Shown here: one piece after another, positions 1 to 12,610 of the stretch
Numbering within the stretch: position 1 is the stretch's first letter
How the letters are laid out: each line of letters begins with the position of its first letter
NCBI GenBank assembly: GCA_034509735.1
Contig: JACGWO010000005.1
Location: 26,964,383 to 27,028,382, forward strand
Origin: Sesamum alatum
Lineage: Eukaryota > Streptophyta > Magnoliopsida > Lamiales > Pedaliaceae
Direction of reading: 5' to 3'
Length of the DNA: 64,000 nt
The notes under the pieces: model-generated
What the model saw: only the letters and a program-made list of their open reading frames with translations
Databases searched by the model: none
What the model was told of the DNA's origin: nothing
Translations under genes and position numbers: made by a program

Positions 1-1490
1 ACTTAATTCTTTTATCGTATTGCTTTTTTTTTTTCTTTTCTTTTTTGCTTTTTATGAATGTCTTCTTTCTAGTTCATATTAAATTTTTGAATAATGTATT
101 CCAATATAGAATAGTCCATATATTTCCGTTGTTTTAGAAAAAAAAAAATCGAGCTCGTGAGCTGAGCACCGTGAGCTCGAGCTCGGCTCGTTATCTACGA
201 GGTCGAGCTCGAGCCTGTATGATACGAGCCTGACTAAATATATTATAAAAAATTAAATAGTAAACACAGTACCCGATCTTCGTCAACTGGCAAACGTTCT
301 TTAAAAAAATTCTGAAACAACACCCAAAATTAACAACCATGACAACCATGATTGCAACTTTTTTTATTTTAGCTACGACAAGTATAGTTATTAATAAGGA
401 AAAATTATTTTTTTAGTTTATTAAGATGACTAATATTAATTTTAGTCGGGTAACTACATTAATTTTTTTTATTTAGTCCTTTAAATTTTAAAATTGATGA
501 AATTTAGTCCGAATTATGGTTTTATAAGCAATTTTTTGGAGAAATTTTAAGAATCAGCCGGAAATTGCCAAGTGGCAAGTAATTTATTAAATTTTCGACA
601 ACTTATACACGCATACAGCTACGTGTATTGATATGTGGTCATTAATGCTGACTGGTCATTATTTAAATATCAAAATTCCAATAAAAGGTATAAATTTTTA
701 TAGTTTTAAAAAATTAAATTAAATTTTTTTAACTTTTTAAATATTTATTACTTTTTTTAAAAAATTTAATTTTCTTTTAAGTAAACTAATCAAATAAGTT
801 TTAATTAAAACCCCACACCCACCTCCTCCCTTTAACTGGATCAAACACGAGTCGAGCTTGGATAATTTGATATTTTTAAGTATATTTTATTATTTCTGCA
901 CTAATCAAATCCAGCTCGAGCTGAGCTTAAAAGTTTACCGAACAAAGTAACTTTGTTCAAGTTTAGTTTGTTAATTAAGCTTAACAAATCGAGTTCAAAC
1001 GAATTTTTATAAATCAATTTCAATCGAGTATCAAATAGTTTGATATTTTTTCAGCCTTACCCTTGCGTCGGTGGGCGACGGCATCAGCCCAATGTGTGGG
1101 CGACAACGGTGAGAAGGGGGCGGCTGGCGTAAAGGGGGCAAGCGGCTGGGAAAGAGGAGAGGGTCGTGGGTGGGGGTAGGGGAGGGCTTATTTTTTTTAA
1201 TAATAACTTTTTTATAAATTATAACAAAATTCATGAAAGATTTGGAAAATCAAATAGTTATATATATATATATATAAAGAAGTGAGACTGAAAAGCAAAA
1301 TATCCGTAAATCATTGATTTTATAATTAGAACACGGTCTTCAATCTCATTTCATAAACATATTTATAATTCTTTTTATATTAATTTATGTTGGCTTTGTT
1401 TTCATGAGTCCAAATACATTTATATTGAATTTCAATTACTTTGAAAAAAAGTTTACATACTTATCACCTATAATTATTCATTTATTTAAT
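1..1490. other. AT-rich intergenic DNA with GAGCTC-rich repeat ends
   Basis: No coding sequence is recognised here. Around 150-225 and 840-1020 the DNA is unusually rich in the hexamer GAGCTC and its variants (for example gctcgagctcggctcg), set in very AT-rich sequence. Similar GAGCTC-rich stretches flank the hAT-like element near 20.8 and 31.85 kb, so this may be another decayed hAT-like repeat, but no clean ends were found. A GC-rich patch lies at 1055-1190 and a short (TA)n run at about 1261-1275. Confidence 0.4.
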
Positions 1491-1790
1491 ACTAGCTGCC
1501 GCCGCACGCGGTCTCCGCGCGCATAATTTCTTAAATACAGTCAACACACACCCGATGCGTGAATAAATAAAAAATAATAATATTATTATTAATATATATT
1601 AATCGGTATGTTTAATTACGTACTTTGGTCAATTTTATTATGTATATGATTTACTTTAGATCAAAATTTAGTAGATCATTAACTATATATTTGTTAATTG
1701 TGTGATCTAAAATGATATTATGCAAAATAATTAAGTAAATATTTTATAAAGTTAATTTACAAAAAGACTTAATGAATGAGTGTAATATAA

Positions 1791-2066
1791 CTATACTATT
1801 ATAAAAAAAAAAAAAAGGTTGTTTTCCTCTAATAAATGGTAATTATATCATATTTTCACCTTTTTTCAAAGTTTTGCTCTCAGAAAGAAACTGAATTTTA
1901 ATTTGAATAAGTATATTTGTTAGGATTTTCAAAGATAAATACACTTTTTAACTTAAAATTCAATTTTATTTTTTAGGTCAAAATTTAAAAGAAGTGATAA
2001 AAGTATGAGATAACTGTCATTTATTAGAAAAAAAAAAAAACAACTTTTTCTTTTATAATAGTACGT
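1791..2066. mobile_element. Small inverted-repeat element (MITE-like)
   Basis: The left end reads ctatactattataaaa, then an A run and ggttgttttcctctaataaatg. The right end, reverse complemented, reads tacgtactattataaaag and also passes through gttgtttt and ctaataaatg. The two arms therefore match over roughly 70 bases with small differences. The interior is AT-rich and non-coding. It lies inside the proposed minus-strand Helitron. No clear target-site duplication was identified, so the superfamily is unassigned. Confidence 0.55.
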
Positions 2067-2069
2067 ATA

Positions 2070-5000
2070 TCTATACTAATTATAAAAAGAAACACCATTT
2101 TGTGTCTAAAGTGCAAGTTTTTTTATAATTTTTATCCAGTTTGCCCTTTACTTTTCTATAATTCATCCGTCACCTTCTTTTTGTAAAAGAAATTATCTAA
2201 TTTGTAAAGGATAAGAATGGAAATTGAACCATATTTGACAGTTCTCATACCATTTTATTAAACTACCAAAAATACCCCTTCTTAAACATGTTCCATCTCT
2301 TCCCTTTCTCTCCCTCAACCGTGCCTACCTCACACGTCTTTTCCTCAACCCACTCTTTCTTTCTCCACAACCCCCACGTCACCTCTTTCTCGCTCCTCTC
2401 TCTCTAAACCCGACCAAAATCTCAGCACTATAACCGCCATTCCTACTTGCATTTTTTCTTTTCAATTTTTCTTTTTTTTGTGAAAGAGATAGATCATGTT
2501 TGTGGGTATATGTGTTTTTCAAGGTTTTTATGTGGGGAAAAAAAAAGGTGGAGTTTTTTGATAGGAAGAATTCAAGCTTGAGAGGATGAAGGTGTATAAA
2601 AAAGTTGGAAGTGAAAATTGTATCGACACTCTTTTAAGTTTTCTTTCAGTACTCTTAGATTTATGGATACTCTTTTGAGTTTTTTTTTTTTTTTTTTTTT
2701 TTTTGTGTACTTTCAGATTTTTTAGTAGATGCTTTACAGAAACCAATTTGATTTTGTTAGTCGTTTTATCAGTTTGAAGTTTTATGTTTGTCAATTATAT
2801 CATCTTTCTAAAGAAGTTACTCTAAGCTTGGCTTACTTCTAAGAGAAGATTTTAGATTCACTCTTTTTAAACACTTCTTATAACAACCAAATAAACAGAT
2901 CTAGGGCAGCCAAATTGTTAGTACATGAATTATATTTTTGCTTGGAGACTCTTTTTTCTTTTAGTCTCTTTATCCAGATTATGAGGTTGGATGAATATTT
3001 TATTATTTTTTTCTCAAGCCATTCGAAGTGATACTTATTGCTTGGTGGTGGAGGGAAGGATTTTATGAGTTTTGTTATTAGAGCAGAAAATCTTGAAATG
3101 GATGGATATGGAGGTGAGGGGAAGTACCCCATTCATTCGAGCTTTAGGATCTTAGGCCTTTTGGTGCAAATTCAACAGGTTTGCTAGAGTACTCTTCTGT
3201 AGATTTTATGCTTTTAAACTTTGAATTTGGTTGTCATAGATATGTTTATTTGATTTTAAGAGAATATTTAAATCTAGATTTATGAAAATAGATTAGAGGA
3301 TGTTTCATAATTAAATTAGTACAATTTTTACTCTTAATTTTAAATGTTTCCTTTTTGTGTCAATTTTTATTATGAGAAATGAACATAGGCTTCATTTTTG
3401 TTTAGACTTTAACATTGTTTATTGTGTTAGACATCCTGATTACAGTTTTAAACTTTTGATGTCCGAGGTTATATTCAATATATGCACATTTGTGAAAAGA
3501 GATAGAAAAATGCTTATAATTTGTCAACCTTTCAGTTGAATGGGAACGTACCATCAGATGTATGGGGAATTAGTAGCTCTCTGCGAGTTCTTTTGAAGTT
3601 TCATTGGGTTCCAGGTTTGAAAGGATCATTATCTTTTTATTTTTTCTATTATGTCCATTTTTATTAGTTTTCTACTATTGTATCTTATCCATCATTTAGT
3701 TTTTTTCATGTGATCGTATTGAGTTTTAATTGATTTATGCTATATATGAGAATGGATAAATTTAATTGACTGTCTTTAGGTGAAAATCCAAATTGTCCTT
3801 TGGTGCTGCTTTCTTTTACAAGTTTGCTGATTTTGCAAACCATGCGGATTGGTCAAAGGTATTAAAATAACTCTGTGAGAGGTTGGTGGATTTCAAAACT
3901 TCTTCTTTCTTTTTTTTTTCCTCCTGTATTTTTGGATGTTGTATTTAAAGAAAATATTGAGATATAAGTTTTGGTTTTCCCATGTTTTGTTTTCATGTGT
4001 TTGTATTGAGGTTTAATTAATTTATGCTGCAATTTGAATAAACTGAAATGCTTGTCTTTCTTTGTTTTGTGCACACTATAGCAGAAAGTCTCTTCAAGAA
4101 CAACCACATATGCATTCTTTTATATGTAGTGTTAAGTGACTAATCTTTTTGAAAATATTGGCTATTTGAACTTATTGACAGTACATATATTGGCTTATAC
4201 ATTTGAAACATTTTATTTTAGAGGCTCTACTTCAAATTGGGCATTGGTTTTAAACAAGATAAGTGAAGGAAAAACTTCATAAACAATATCCACAGAGTCA
4301 TCACTTTATAAATTTGGAGCATGCCTAATATTCGCCAGAAAGAAATGATCCAACAATTTTTTCTCAATTTCCCTACTCATTACTGCTATAGATGAACATA
4401 ATAATATTCCCTTTCACATTAGGTTAAATTAATTGCATTTTAACAATAGTTAAAGGAACTATTATTTGGTGGCATTGCACAAGTTTTAATAGAAACATTC
4501 TTCTCTTTCTACTTTTTTTTTTCCATTCATTTATGAAGAAAAATACTAAATTTCTCTTTTTGATACACAATTATGGAGACTTCGACAATTTGGATTCTCA
4601 AGCACCAAGATCGGAAGAAGCTATGTGCATATATACTCTCTCTTCTATTCTTTTGTTTTGAAATTTTTAGTACTTTTATACTTGACAGATTTCGTACTGT
4701 AGGTATAAGGGAAGGACATAATATTTATTAGCTTCGCAAGTTTTAAAGGCTTGGAGTAAGATTACTTTGTCGAATAAATATATAATTCTTTTAGGTACTA
4801 CAAGTGAAAGGAGCCATTCTAAAGCTTTGGCAACTTTCCATTGAGTTACTAATTGGATGCTCTTTTTTTTATTCTATTGGGAATATTCTTTGTATTGTAA
4901 TTTCTCCTCGATGTAATTTGTATTCTTACTTTACTATTGTTTAAAAATCAATATTTCTAAGTAATAGAAATGTTATGCATTATCTAACTCTTTTGTCGTA

Positions 5001-5170
5001 AATATTTAAGTTGAAAATTAAAGGACATAAGTTAATAATATTCATGAGAAATTACTTCAAAAAGTTCCATGTAACCAGAACTTGATACAATAAAGTCAGG
5101 AATATATATTATTATTTCATTATACAAAATAAAAATAAAAATTATGCGCGCGGGAACCGCATATGTTCGA
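2070..5170 (+). mobile_element. Possible second Helitron copy, plus strand, 3' end degraded
   Basis: The plus strand at 2070 reads TCTATACTAATTATAAAAAG, preceded by A; this is the same terminus seen in inverted orientation at 6192. At about 5142-5161 the sequence attatgcgcgcgggaaccgc resembles the hairpin that precedes the CTAG terminus at the other element's 3' end, but the expected CTAG is missing. I infer a nested or inverted second copy with a mutated end. The alternative is one element with long terminal inverted repeats (2070-2160 against 6100-6192), which also match well. Confidence 0.35.
2200..5130. other. Interior of the Helitron-like region, no recognised gene
   Basis: This stretch is AT-rich and has no long open reading frame. 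Short exon-like patches occur (about 3530-3615 and 3780-3860) in which a few dozen codons read through and are followed by GT-like boundaries. Helitrons commonly capture host gene fragments, so these could be captured exons. I could not identify a parent gene, and the signal may be chance. Confidence 0.25.
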
Positions 5171-6238
5171 CTTGAAATAAAATGTGTTTTCAAAAATTAG
5201 ATATCACCAACCAGAGTGTATTGATTTCATACCAAAAACTCCAAATTAAATATTTCTAAATGAGACTTCATGTTGTATAAATTGGATAAAGTAAATACAA
5301 ATTTTAGTTAGTAAATTCACTTAATATTTGATAGAAATATTAACAATTTAAGAAAGCAAGTCTACAATATTTAAAAAAATTCAAATATATATGAAGCATA
5401 TCAGTAGTAACATTCAAGCAGGCTTCGATCTGTATTGAAAGCCATGTACTATTACACAAAATGTTTAGAATTGATAAATTGGTAAATTCCGAATAAAAAT
5501 AAGATGGTGAGAAATAAAATACTTCAAAGTATGTCTTCTTGGCAGAAAGTTTGAATAATTTTTCTGATTCAGAAATTGTACATATAGCCCATGAAAATGC
5601 ATTTAAAAATGGTGTTTGATACTACATGGAGAATAATATGTAGCTTTTTTTTAATGCCAGATGAAGTTTAAGAGTACAAAAAAAAAAGAATCACAACTAC
5701 ATCTTGATTATTGCTAACTTGATATTTTTAACTTTTGTGCTTTGCATCTTCGATCTTTATGTATAAAAATGCAAATCAACGGCCTATGAGTCTATATATA
5801 TGTCGAAGATAGCAGAAAAGAAAAAAAGAGAATAAAGAACATATTAATTATATGTTTTTGATTAAGTCCAAATTGTGGATAAACATATTAACATAAGTTT
5901 ATGAGAGAAGTTTTAGACTTTTAATTAGGTTTTAGTTTATAGAGAAAAAAAATTTGTGTGGGAACATGAGTGGTTATGGCAAAAGGCATATTAGGTAGTT
6001 TAAAAATTTAATATGAGAACTACCTTTATTATATTGAATTTTTATTTTTGCCCTCCACAAATTATAGATTTCACTTTGTAGAAAGAAATATGAAAATGAA
6101 TTATGCAAAAGTAAAGGGTAAATTTTATAAAATGCTTAAAACAACTTCCATTTGTGATACAAAAGAGTCTTTCCTTTTATAATTAGTATAGATTAGTATA
6201 AATGACTCAACATATATAATTAATTTTGTATACGATAT

Positions 6239-6374
6239 TGAGTGTGTACTGTATAGTAATAGTTATAGCTATTATCACATGAAGGACTACAGATTTATTT
6301 ACAAATTTCTATGTTTTGGACAGCTGATGTTATTTCAATATACAAGTTGTCGGTTATTAATTAATACTCTACCC
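6239..6374 (+). repeat. Copy 1 (left part) of a ~190-bp tandem repeat split by LINE-1
   Basis: The segment contains atttatttacaaatttct, gttttggac and ttaattaatactctac. All recur in the same order in a second copy at about 12427-12610. The remaining right part of copy 1 lies at 12374-12425, after LINE-1. The LINE therefore landed inside copy 1 of a tandem pair. A weaker third copy lies near 57640-57790. In both places the repeat sits upstream of an R1-like resistance pseudogene. Confidence 0.6.
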
Positions 6375-6892
6375 CAGAAAAACAAATCTAATTTTCCCTC
6401 TCTAACATCCAAACGTTTTAAAAGTAGAAGAACAATCACCTGAGAAGTGGTGGCATGATGTCTCTCGCATGAGTGGAGTGCTGAGTTGTGTTGTGTGTCG
6501 ACAGGGAGGTTGCGTTCGCGCTATCATAGGTCTTGCTTGTACTACCGCTGGTACCAGGACGGAGATGCTGCGAGGTCTTCTGTAGGGGTGTTAGTTGTAG
6601 GGTCTTGGTTCTTAGTTCATAGAGTCCGCTGGTTTTGTCTCGTCCAGTGTCGTCTGTTTTCCTTCTGGGTCTTTTATTCAGTATTGCGTCGTTGTCGTGT
6701 AGTTGTGTTTCTTTGTGGTTGTCAGTTCATGTCTTTTTTCTGCGTTCTTTTTAATTCGGCGACTGATACTCTGGTCGACGTAGCTGAATTTTTTCTTGCG
6801 TTTTGCAGGTGGGTAGTCACGATGATTGTGTTCATTTTCCGGGGTTTAGGGGATTGTCGGTGACTGACACACTTACTTTGCGGAGGTCGCCA

Positions 6893-8795
6893 ATGGAGTT
6901 CAATGTTGAAAGATTAGGTCGGTTGTTAGTATTGACGGAGGATGAGGAATTGGGATTGAACGTATCGTCAGGGGAATGGTGGGGATTTAGTGAATATGAA
7001 GGTTTGTTATTGGTCGGCCGGTTGCTTACACCACGGGGTTACCGGTATGATGTTCTGAAGACCACCTTAAACTCTTTTATCCGGCCTCTTCGAGGGATGG
7101 AGGTTTGACTCCTGGATGAGAATAGATTTCTGCTCAAATTTAACCGTGTGGTAGACAGAGATAGAGCGTTGGGGGGGTTGCCCATAGATGTTTGACAAGA
7201 ATCTCATCATTCTACGAAGGTGAGTGGTGAGACAAATCCAATGGAAGTGGTACTGAACAGAAGCATGTTCTATGTCCATGTCCATGGCCTGTCGTTACGT
7301 ATGATGACGAAGGAGGTCGCCATATCGATAGGTAATCGCGTTGGGACTTTCGTGGAATCTGATCATGCACAAGCAGTGTCGTTATGGGGGTCGAGTGTTC
7401 GCATTAGGCTCTCATTGGATGTCTGCCTACCACTGAAACAATTCATGAGGATTTGAGCACCGACAGGGGAACTGACAATGTCCTTTACGTATGAAAGGCT
7501 CCCAAATTTTTGCTGCATATGTGGGATACTAGGGCATATTATGTGAGACTGCGAACGGCGGTTGTAGGGTGGAAACCTGAGTATGGAAGAGCTCCAATAC
7601 GGACGTTGGCTCCAGGAGAAAAAGGCAGTGAGGGGTTTTTATCCGATTGGGCGAACGAAGGTCGGGACAGGGGGTGAGGGCGGGGCTTTCAATGGTTCTG
7701 GTGGGGCTGGGAGAGGGGTATACAGGGAGCGGTGGGGGGCGAGGATTTTTAAAGCATGGAGTTCTCTTTCTGGGGAGGGGAAGGGGAGAGTGGGGACCGA
7801 GGCGGAGGTCGATCGCCGGCAGAAGGTTCCCAGTCGGACAGCGAGGAGCAATCCCGGGATGGGGTGGTGGAGCGAGGAAAGGGGACGGTTGTGGGAGGTG
7901 GGCGGTTGTTGGGGGATGGGGTTCATGGGGACGAACGTGGAGACTCAGAGGAGATGGTGGGGTTGTTGGGCCAGAAGGAGCTCTCTTCATACGAGAGAAT
8001 GGGGCCGGATTAGGTGGATTAGGAAGCTGGGCTCAGTAAGGCCATATACAGAAGCCTAGCGGTGCGACGATCTTTGGGGCCAACTCTGTTGCAGGGGGAG
8101 GAGGCCAACCCAACTCCACTGAAAAGTGGCAGGCCACAGCCCACATCTGGTGGAGCCGTCAGCCCAGGAACGGGCCTCTAACCAGTCCCTTAATAGAAAG
8201 CATACCCCAGCCCACATCATTACCCACAGCCCTCCAATCAGCCCTATCCACATCATGACTAACCATGTAGTCCATAGTCCACCATGCAATTTAACCCAGG
8301 CCATGCCTACCCTTTTGCCTCATAGCCCAACTCATAACCAAGTATCTAGCCCACCTAAACATCTCCCCAACCTAACAGCATCTAGCCCAGTAAAACATCC
8401 CACCAACAAATCTGGCCATGACTTACCCTCCCACACAGAGCCAAAGATAAATTCCAAGGGGGTCAGAGGGCTCGCCAGTGGGGGGAGGTCTGAGGATGAA
8501 TTCCAAGCTGATAGCCAGATTAGAATATCTGAAATCTCATCACCCACCTCTCTTTCATCTCAATATGATGGGGGTATAGGGGGGCTGGTTACGGTACCTA
8601 TTCGGTTTGGACAACGCCTGGTGGGCGTAGGGGCGCGACCGGGGGAGGGAAGGCCGGGGACGCAGACTGGTTGGAGGTAAACGGAAAAGAGGGCCAGGGG
8701 GAAATGAGGTGCAGGCAAAGAGGGTGTTTGTGAGTGCGGATATAGGTGGATTTAAACCGGTGGAGGCTGCGGCGCAGCCCCGCCAATTACCATGA
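6893..8795 (+). pseudogene. LINE-1 ORF1 (gag-like, DUF4283 plus CCHC knuckle)
   Basis: The likely start is the ATG at 6893. The first ~190 residues, in two main pieces, resemble the DUF4283 domain of plant LINE ORF1 proteins, with segments such as LLLVGRLLTPRGY and NRSMFYVHVHGLSLRMM. A zinc knuckle follows near 7490-7560 (CCICGILGHIM, stop, DC), with a nonsense codon inside the knuckle. A long low-complexity C-terminal half follows, rich in Pro, Ser and His. The last codons encode VEAAAQPRQLP and stop at TGA 8793-8795, overlapping the ORF2 start codon. The protein would bind element RNA. Several stops and frameshifts disable it. Confidence 0.75.
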
Positions 8796-11700
8796 GGCTC
8801 ATTGCGTGGAACTGCCGGGGGATGGGGATGGCCTCGACAGTTCGACAACTCGGGGAAATACTTTGAGATTTCCATCCCGGGGTGGTCTTTTTGTGTGAAA
8901 CGAAGTGTGGTCTACGACGGTTTGAGGTAATAAAACAGCGGTTAGAGGTGTACGGGATTTGTGTGGCATCAAGAGCTTTCGGGGGACTGTGGTTACTATG
9001 GCAGAAGGACGTTGTGACTCAGTTGAGGTCATTCTCAGCCCATCATATAGATGTTAATATCCTAACAGAGGCACAAGGGGTGAATTGGCGTTTTATTGGT
9101 TTCTATGGGGCAGCGGAGGTGACAAAAAAGAAGAACGGATGGGAATCGTTGAGGACACTGAGTAGGCAGTCATTCGACAGTCCGTGGATGGTGGCCGGGG
9201 ACTTTAATGAGATCTTACATCAACGGGAAACTACAGGGGCACAACGATCTTGGTGGCAGATATCGGATTTTCGGCGGACTCTTACAGAATGCAATTTGTG
9301 TGATGCGGGACATGAGGGGCAAATGTACACATGGAGTAACCGGCAGGAGGCACCACACATGGTATGGTCTCGGCTTGATCGAGTGTGTGTGAATTAGGAG
9401 TGGGTACGGCGTTTCTCACAAGTATCAGTAACACAAATATGTTTAGCAGTCTGATCATGCATTTTTGTTAGTACAGTGTGGACAACAATCGGTTGGGGTT
9501 GGTGGTTCACAGAAGGGACCTTTTTATTTTGAATCGAAATGGGTACAGTCAGAATGATCAGCATACGACGCAATGGAGAAGATCAAGGCGTGCAGGGTGA
9601 GGCTGCTGCAATGGAACAGAGAGGAGTTTGAGACACCAATGAGGGAACAAAAACAGTTGGAACAAAGATATGCCCAATTAGAGGGACAAATTATGGACGC
9701 GGAGGTGTACGGTGAGCTACAGGACATTCGAGAAAAATTAACAGCAATCGAGACGCAAGAAATGATGAAGTGGCAGTAGCGGGGGAAAGCCCAATAGTTG
9801 GCGGAGGGGGATGGCAATACAAAATATTTCCACTCGCGGGCGTCTAGTCGGCGGCGATTTAATACCATTCAGCGGTTGAGGGATGAGAGGGGGGTCTGGC
9901 GGGATGATGAGGTAGGGATACATGAGTTACTTCTGCAACACTTTCGCTCTATTTTCTCTTCGAACCGACCATCGGAGGTCACTGTGAATGAGATGCTGAC
10001 AGTCATTGCTCCACGAGTTACACCAGAAATGAACACAATGCTCGCTGAACCATTCACCGCGACGGAAGTGAAGAAAGCTGTGTTTGCCATGTATCGGCTC
10101 AAATGTCCGGGCCCCGATGGTATGCCTCCTCTTTTCTTCCAAAAATTCTGGTCGGTTGTGGGCCTGCATGTAAGTAATTCTATCTTGAAAATTCTGAATG
10201 AGCAGGTGTTGCTTAATAAGTTGAACTACACTCACATAGTCTTGATTCCTAAATGCAATGACCTTGAATTCATTACCCAATTGCGTCTGATTAGTCTTTG
10301 TAACGTTGTTATGCTATAGTGTCTAAATGCATTATGAATCGTATCAAGGACCTACTTGACTCTATAATCTCCCAAACTCAATCTGTTTTTATCCCTAGTC
10401 ATTTAATAACAGACAATGTTTTGCTAGCTTTCAAATTGAATCACCATCTTAGAACCTCACAGCACTCTCGACATGGTAATGTGGCGTTAAATCTAGATAT
10501 GAGCAAGGCTTATGATAGGGTAGAATAGGCATTCCTTCAGCATGTGCTTCTTCGGTTAGGTTTTGAGAGTCGTTTCGTCAACCTTATCATGTCTTTGGTC
10601 ACTACTGTATCCTATTCTCTGATATTAAATGGCTCATAGTTTGGTTTTTTTTCGACCGGAATGCGGTATCCGTTAAGGAGATCCGTTGTCTCGATACTTA
10701 TTCTTGTTCTGTGCCGAGGCCCTTTCATGTCTTTTTCAGGATGCCGAACGTCGATGGGTCCTAAACGGAGTGTCAGTTAGGAGGGGTGCGCCATCAATTT
10801 CTCATCTCTTGTTTGCCGACGATACGTTGGTGTGTTGTGGAGAGGAGATGGACTAGCTTAAGGATATCAGACGTATACTCGATGTTTATGCCCGCGCCTC
10901 GGGACAAGTGGTCAACTACGAGAAGTCGAGTATGGTGGTGGGGGTTCGGGTGGCTGAGGAGACAAAACGAGAGCTAGCAGGACGATTGGGGGTTCTCATA
11001 GTACAGTGCCATGATCGGTATTTGGGGCTGCCGGCGATTGTTGGGCGATCACAACGGACTTTATTTCAGAACATTCGGGATCGGTGGTGGAGTAGGGTAA
11101 GTGGTTGGGATGAGAAACTACTCTCTCAGGCAGGTAAAGGTGTGCTAATAAAAACTGTCTTACAATCTTTACCTACGTATGCGATATCATGTTTAAAATT
11201 GTCGGATGGTTTGTTGAGGGAGCTTGAGTCCATGGCTGCTGATTTTTGGTGACACAATAAGGGAGAGAAGATAGTACATTAGGTAGCATGGCGGAGGTTG
11301 TGTAGGATGAAGGAATTCGGGGGAATGGGGTTTAGGAATCTGAAGGCTTTTAACCAGGCCCTATTAGTGAAACAGGGGTGGCGACTTGTGACCAAGACAG
11401 ACTCTTTGTTGGGGAAGGTATTAAAAGCGAGATATTACCTTAATGGGTCATTTTGGGATGCATCATTAGGAACTAGGCCATCTCTTACTTGGAGAAGCAT
11501 TTTGGAGTGTAGGGGCATTCTGCAGGAGGGTTGTGTTATACAAGGGGATGTGGTTGAATGGGGGCTAAATAGACATTGGAAATTCTCGGTGCGTAGCATG
11601 TGCAATGCTGTGATGGAAGCTGAGGAGCGTAATAGGGCATCCACATCCACGAGTGTAGGGGGGCAGGAGGAACCAAGGGGATTTTGGAGGTCTCTGTGGG

Positions 11701-12125
11701 GTATGAAAATTCAGCCGAGGGTTCGACTTTTTATTTGGAAGGCCTGCAATGATGTTGTCCCAACGTTGGAAAAGTTAGCTCGCTGTCGGGTAGAAGTTGA
11801 AACACAGTGTCCTTCCTGTACGGAACCTATGGAATCCCTTATGCATTTGTTGTTGCACTGTCCGGTGGCCAGGCTGATGTGGGCTCTATCCAACATCGCA
11901 TAGGCGGTGTTGAGGGAGTCAATGGACGAAACGAGGGGCTAGATGGCAAGAGTTGTGCAGCAGCTTCCGGTGACTGATCAACCTCGTTTCTTTATGTTTT
12001 GCTGGGCACTGTGGCAGAATCGGAACAAGAAGATGATGGAGCAGCAGCAGCACAATCCTCTGCAAGTTGTACGCAGGATGGATCAATACTTGATAAATCA
12101 CGTCCAGGTATGCGCACGGATGTGA
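8792..12125 (+). pseudogene. LINE-1 ORF2: endonuclease-reverse transcriptase, disrupted
   Basis: The start at 8792 is supported by MRLIAWNCRGMG, the usual opening of plant LINE endonucleases. The APE-type endonuclease continues with VVFLCETK, WMVAGDFNEIL and YTWSNRQ, and SDHAFLL after a frameshift near 9450. The reverse transcriptase begins near 9798 (GDGNTKYFHSRASSRRR) with CPGPDGMPPLFFQKFW, LDMSKAYDRVE and FADDTLVCC (about 10810-10840). The palm aspartates thus survive, but in different frames. The zinc-binding RVT region lies at 11680-11900, with C-x2-C and H-x4-C spacing (CPSCTEP, HLLLHCPV). At least eight stops or shifts lie between the domains, so no functional enzyme can be made. Confidence 0.85.
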
Positions 12126-12359
12126 ACTGGCGTTGGGGGGGGGGGGAGGCTGTCAATTAATAGAAGTTGGGGTTCAGTTTTGTTATTCTTCTTTCAGGCT
12201 CAGTTTCAGTTTTCTTTGTTCTATCGTAATGTTGGTAGTGGTTTTCTCTTTCTTTCTTTAGGTTTTTCGCCTTGACATCTTTTTTACAGAATGTTGTTGG
12301 GTCGTGGACCTGAGTTTTAATGAAATTTCATCGCTGATTTCTTCAAAAAAAAAAAAAAA

Positions 12360-12610
12360 TTAATACTCTACCCTGACAGTCATTTAATACAGTTGACATA
12401 ACTTTTCATTTAACTATATATATATCGAGTGTACATCGTCTGCTAAAGGTTAAAGTTATTATTACAAGAAGGAGCACGGATTTATTTACAAATTTCTAGG
12501 TTTTGGACACCTGGCCAAGATGCTTTACGTTATTTCATAACATAAGTAATTTATTAATTAATACTCTATATTGTCGTCATTTCATATAGTTGACTTAATT
12601 TCTTATTATT
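12360..12610 (+). repeat. End of tandem repeat copy 1 and whole copy 2
   Basis: Positions 12360-12373 are the right target-site duplication of LINE-1. Positions 12374-12425 complete repeat copy 1. From about 12427 (gagtgtacatcg) the order seen upstream of the LINE repeats: atttatttacaaatttct, gttttggac, then ttattaattaatactcta and a catttcatatagttgac tail. Copy 2 ends about 50 bases before the R1-like pseudogene start, so the repeat probably lies in its old promoter region. Confidence 0.6.

Larger units (their letters stand above)
1492..6192 (-). mobile_element. Probable non-autonomous Helitron, minus strand
   Basis: Read on the minus strand, the element would start at 6192 with TCTATACTAATTATAAAAGG, preceded by A. 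It would end at 1492 with CTAG followed by T. Just upstream of that CTAG is a GC-rich hairpin (stem GCGCGCGG / CCGCGTGC, about 1507-1525). A 5' TC, a 3' hairpin plus CTAG, and insertion between A and T are the textbook Helitron signature. No Rep/helicase gene is visible, so the element would be non-autonomous. A second, plus-strand copy of the same 5' terminus lies at 2070 and a hairpin-like 3' segment near 5142, so the interior is probably nested. The span is therefore an inference from the two ends. Confidence 0.55.
6375..12359 (+). mobile_element. LINE-1: plant L1-type non-LTR retrotransposon, nearly full length, decayed
   Basis: The element has a 5' UTR, ORF1 (gag-like) and ORF2 with endonuclease, reverse transcriptase and a zinc-binding RVT region. 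It then has a 3' UTR and a terminal A run at about 12345-12359. A 14-bp target-site duplication, ttaatactctaccc, flanks it at 6361-6374 and 12360-12373, which fixes both ends. Many stops and frameshifts interrupt both ORFs, so it is immobile. Unlike LINE-3 it shows no RNase H domain after the RVT zinc region. The GC content is clearly higher than in the surrounding DNA. Confidence 0.9.

Noticed and set aside
7529..8060. Several overlapping long open frames on both strands in the GC-rich stretch
   Set aside because: They lie in the low-complexity C-terminal half of LINE-1 ORF1. GC-rich sequence lacks stops by chance in several frames, and none has recognisable domains.
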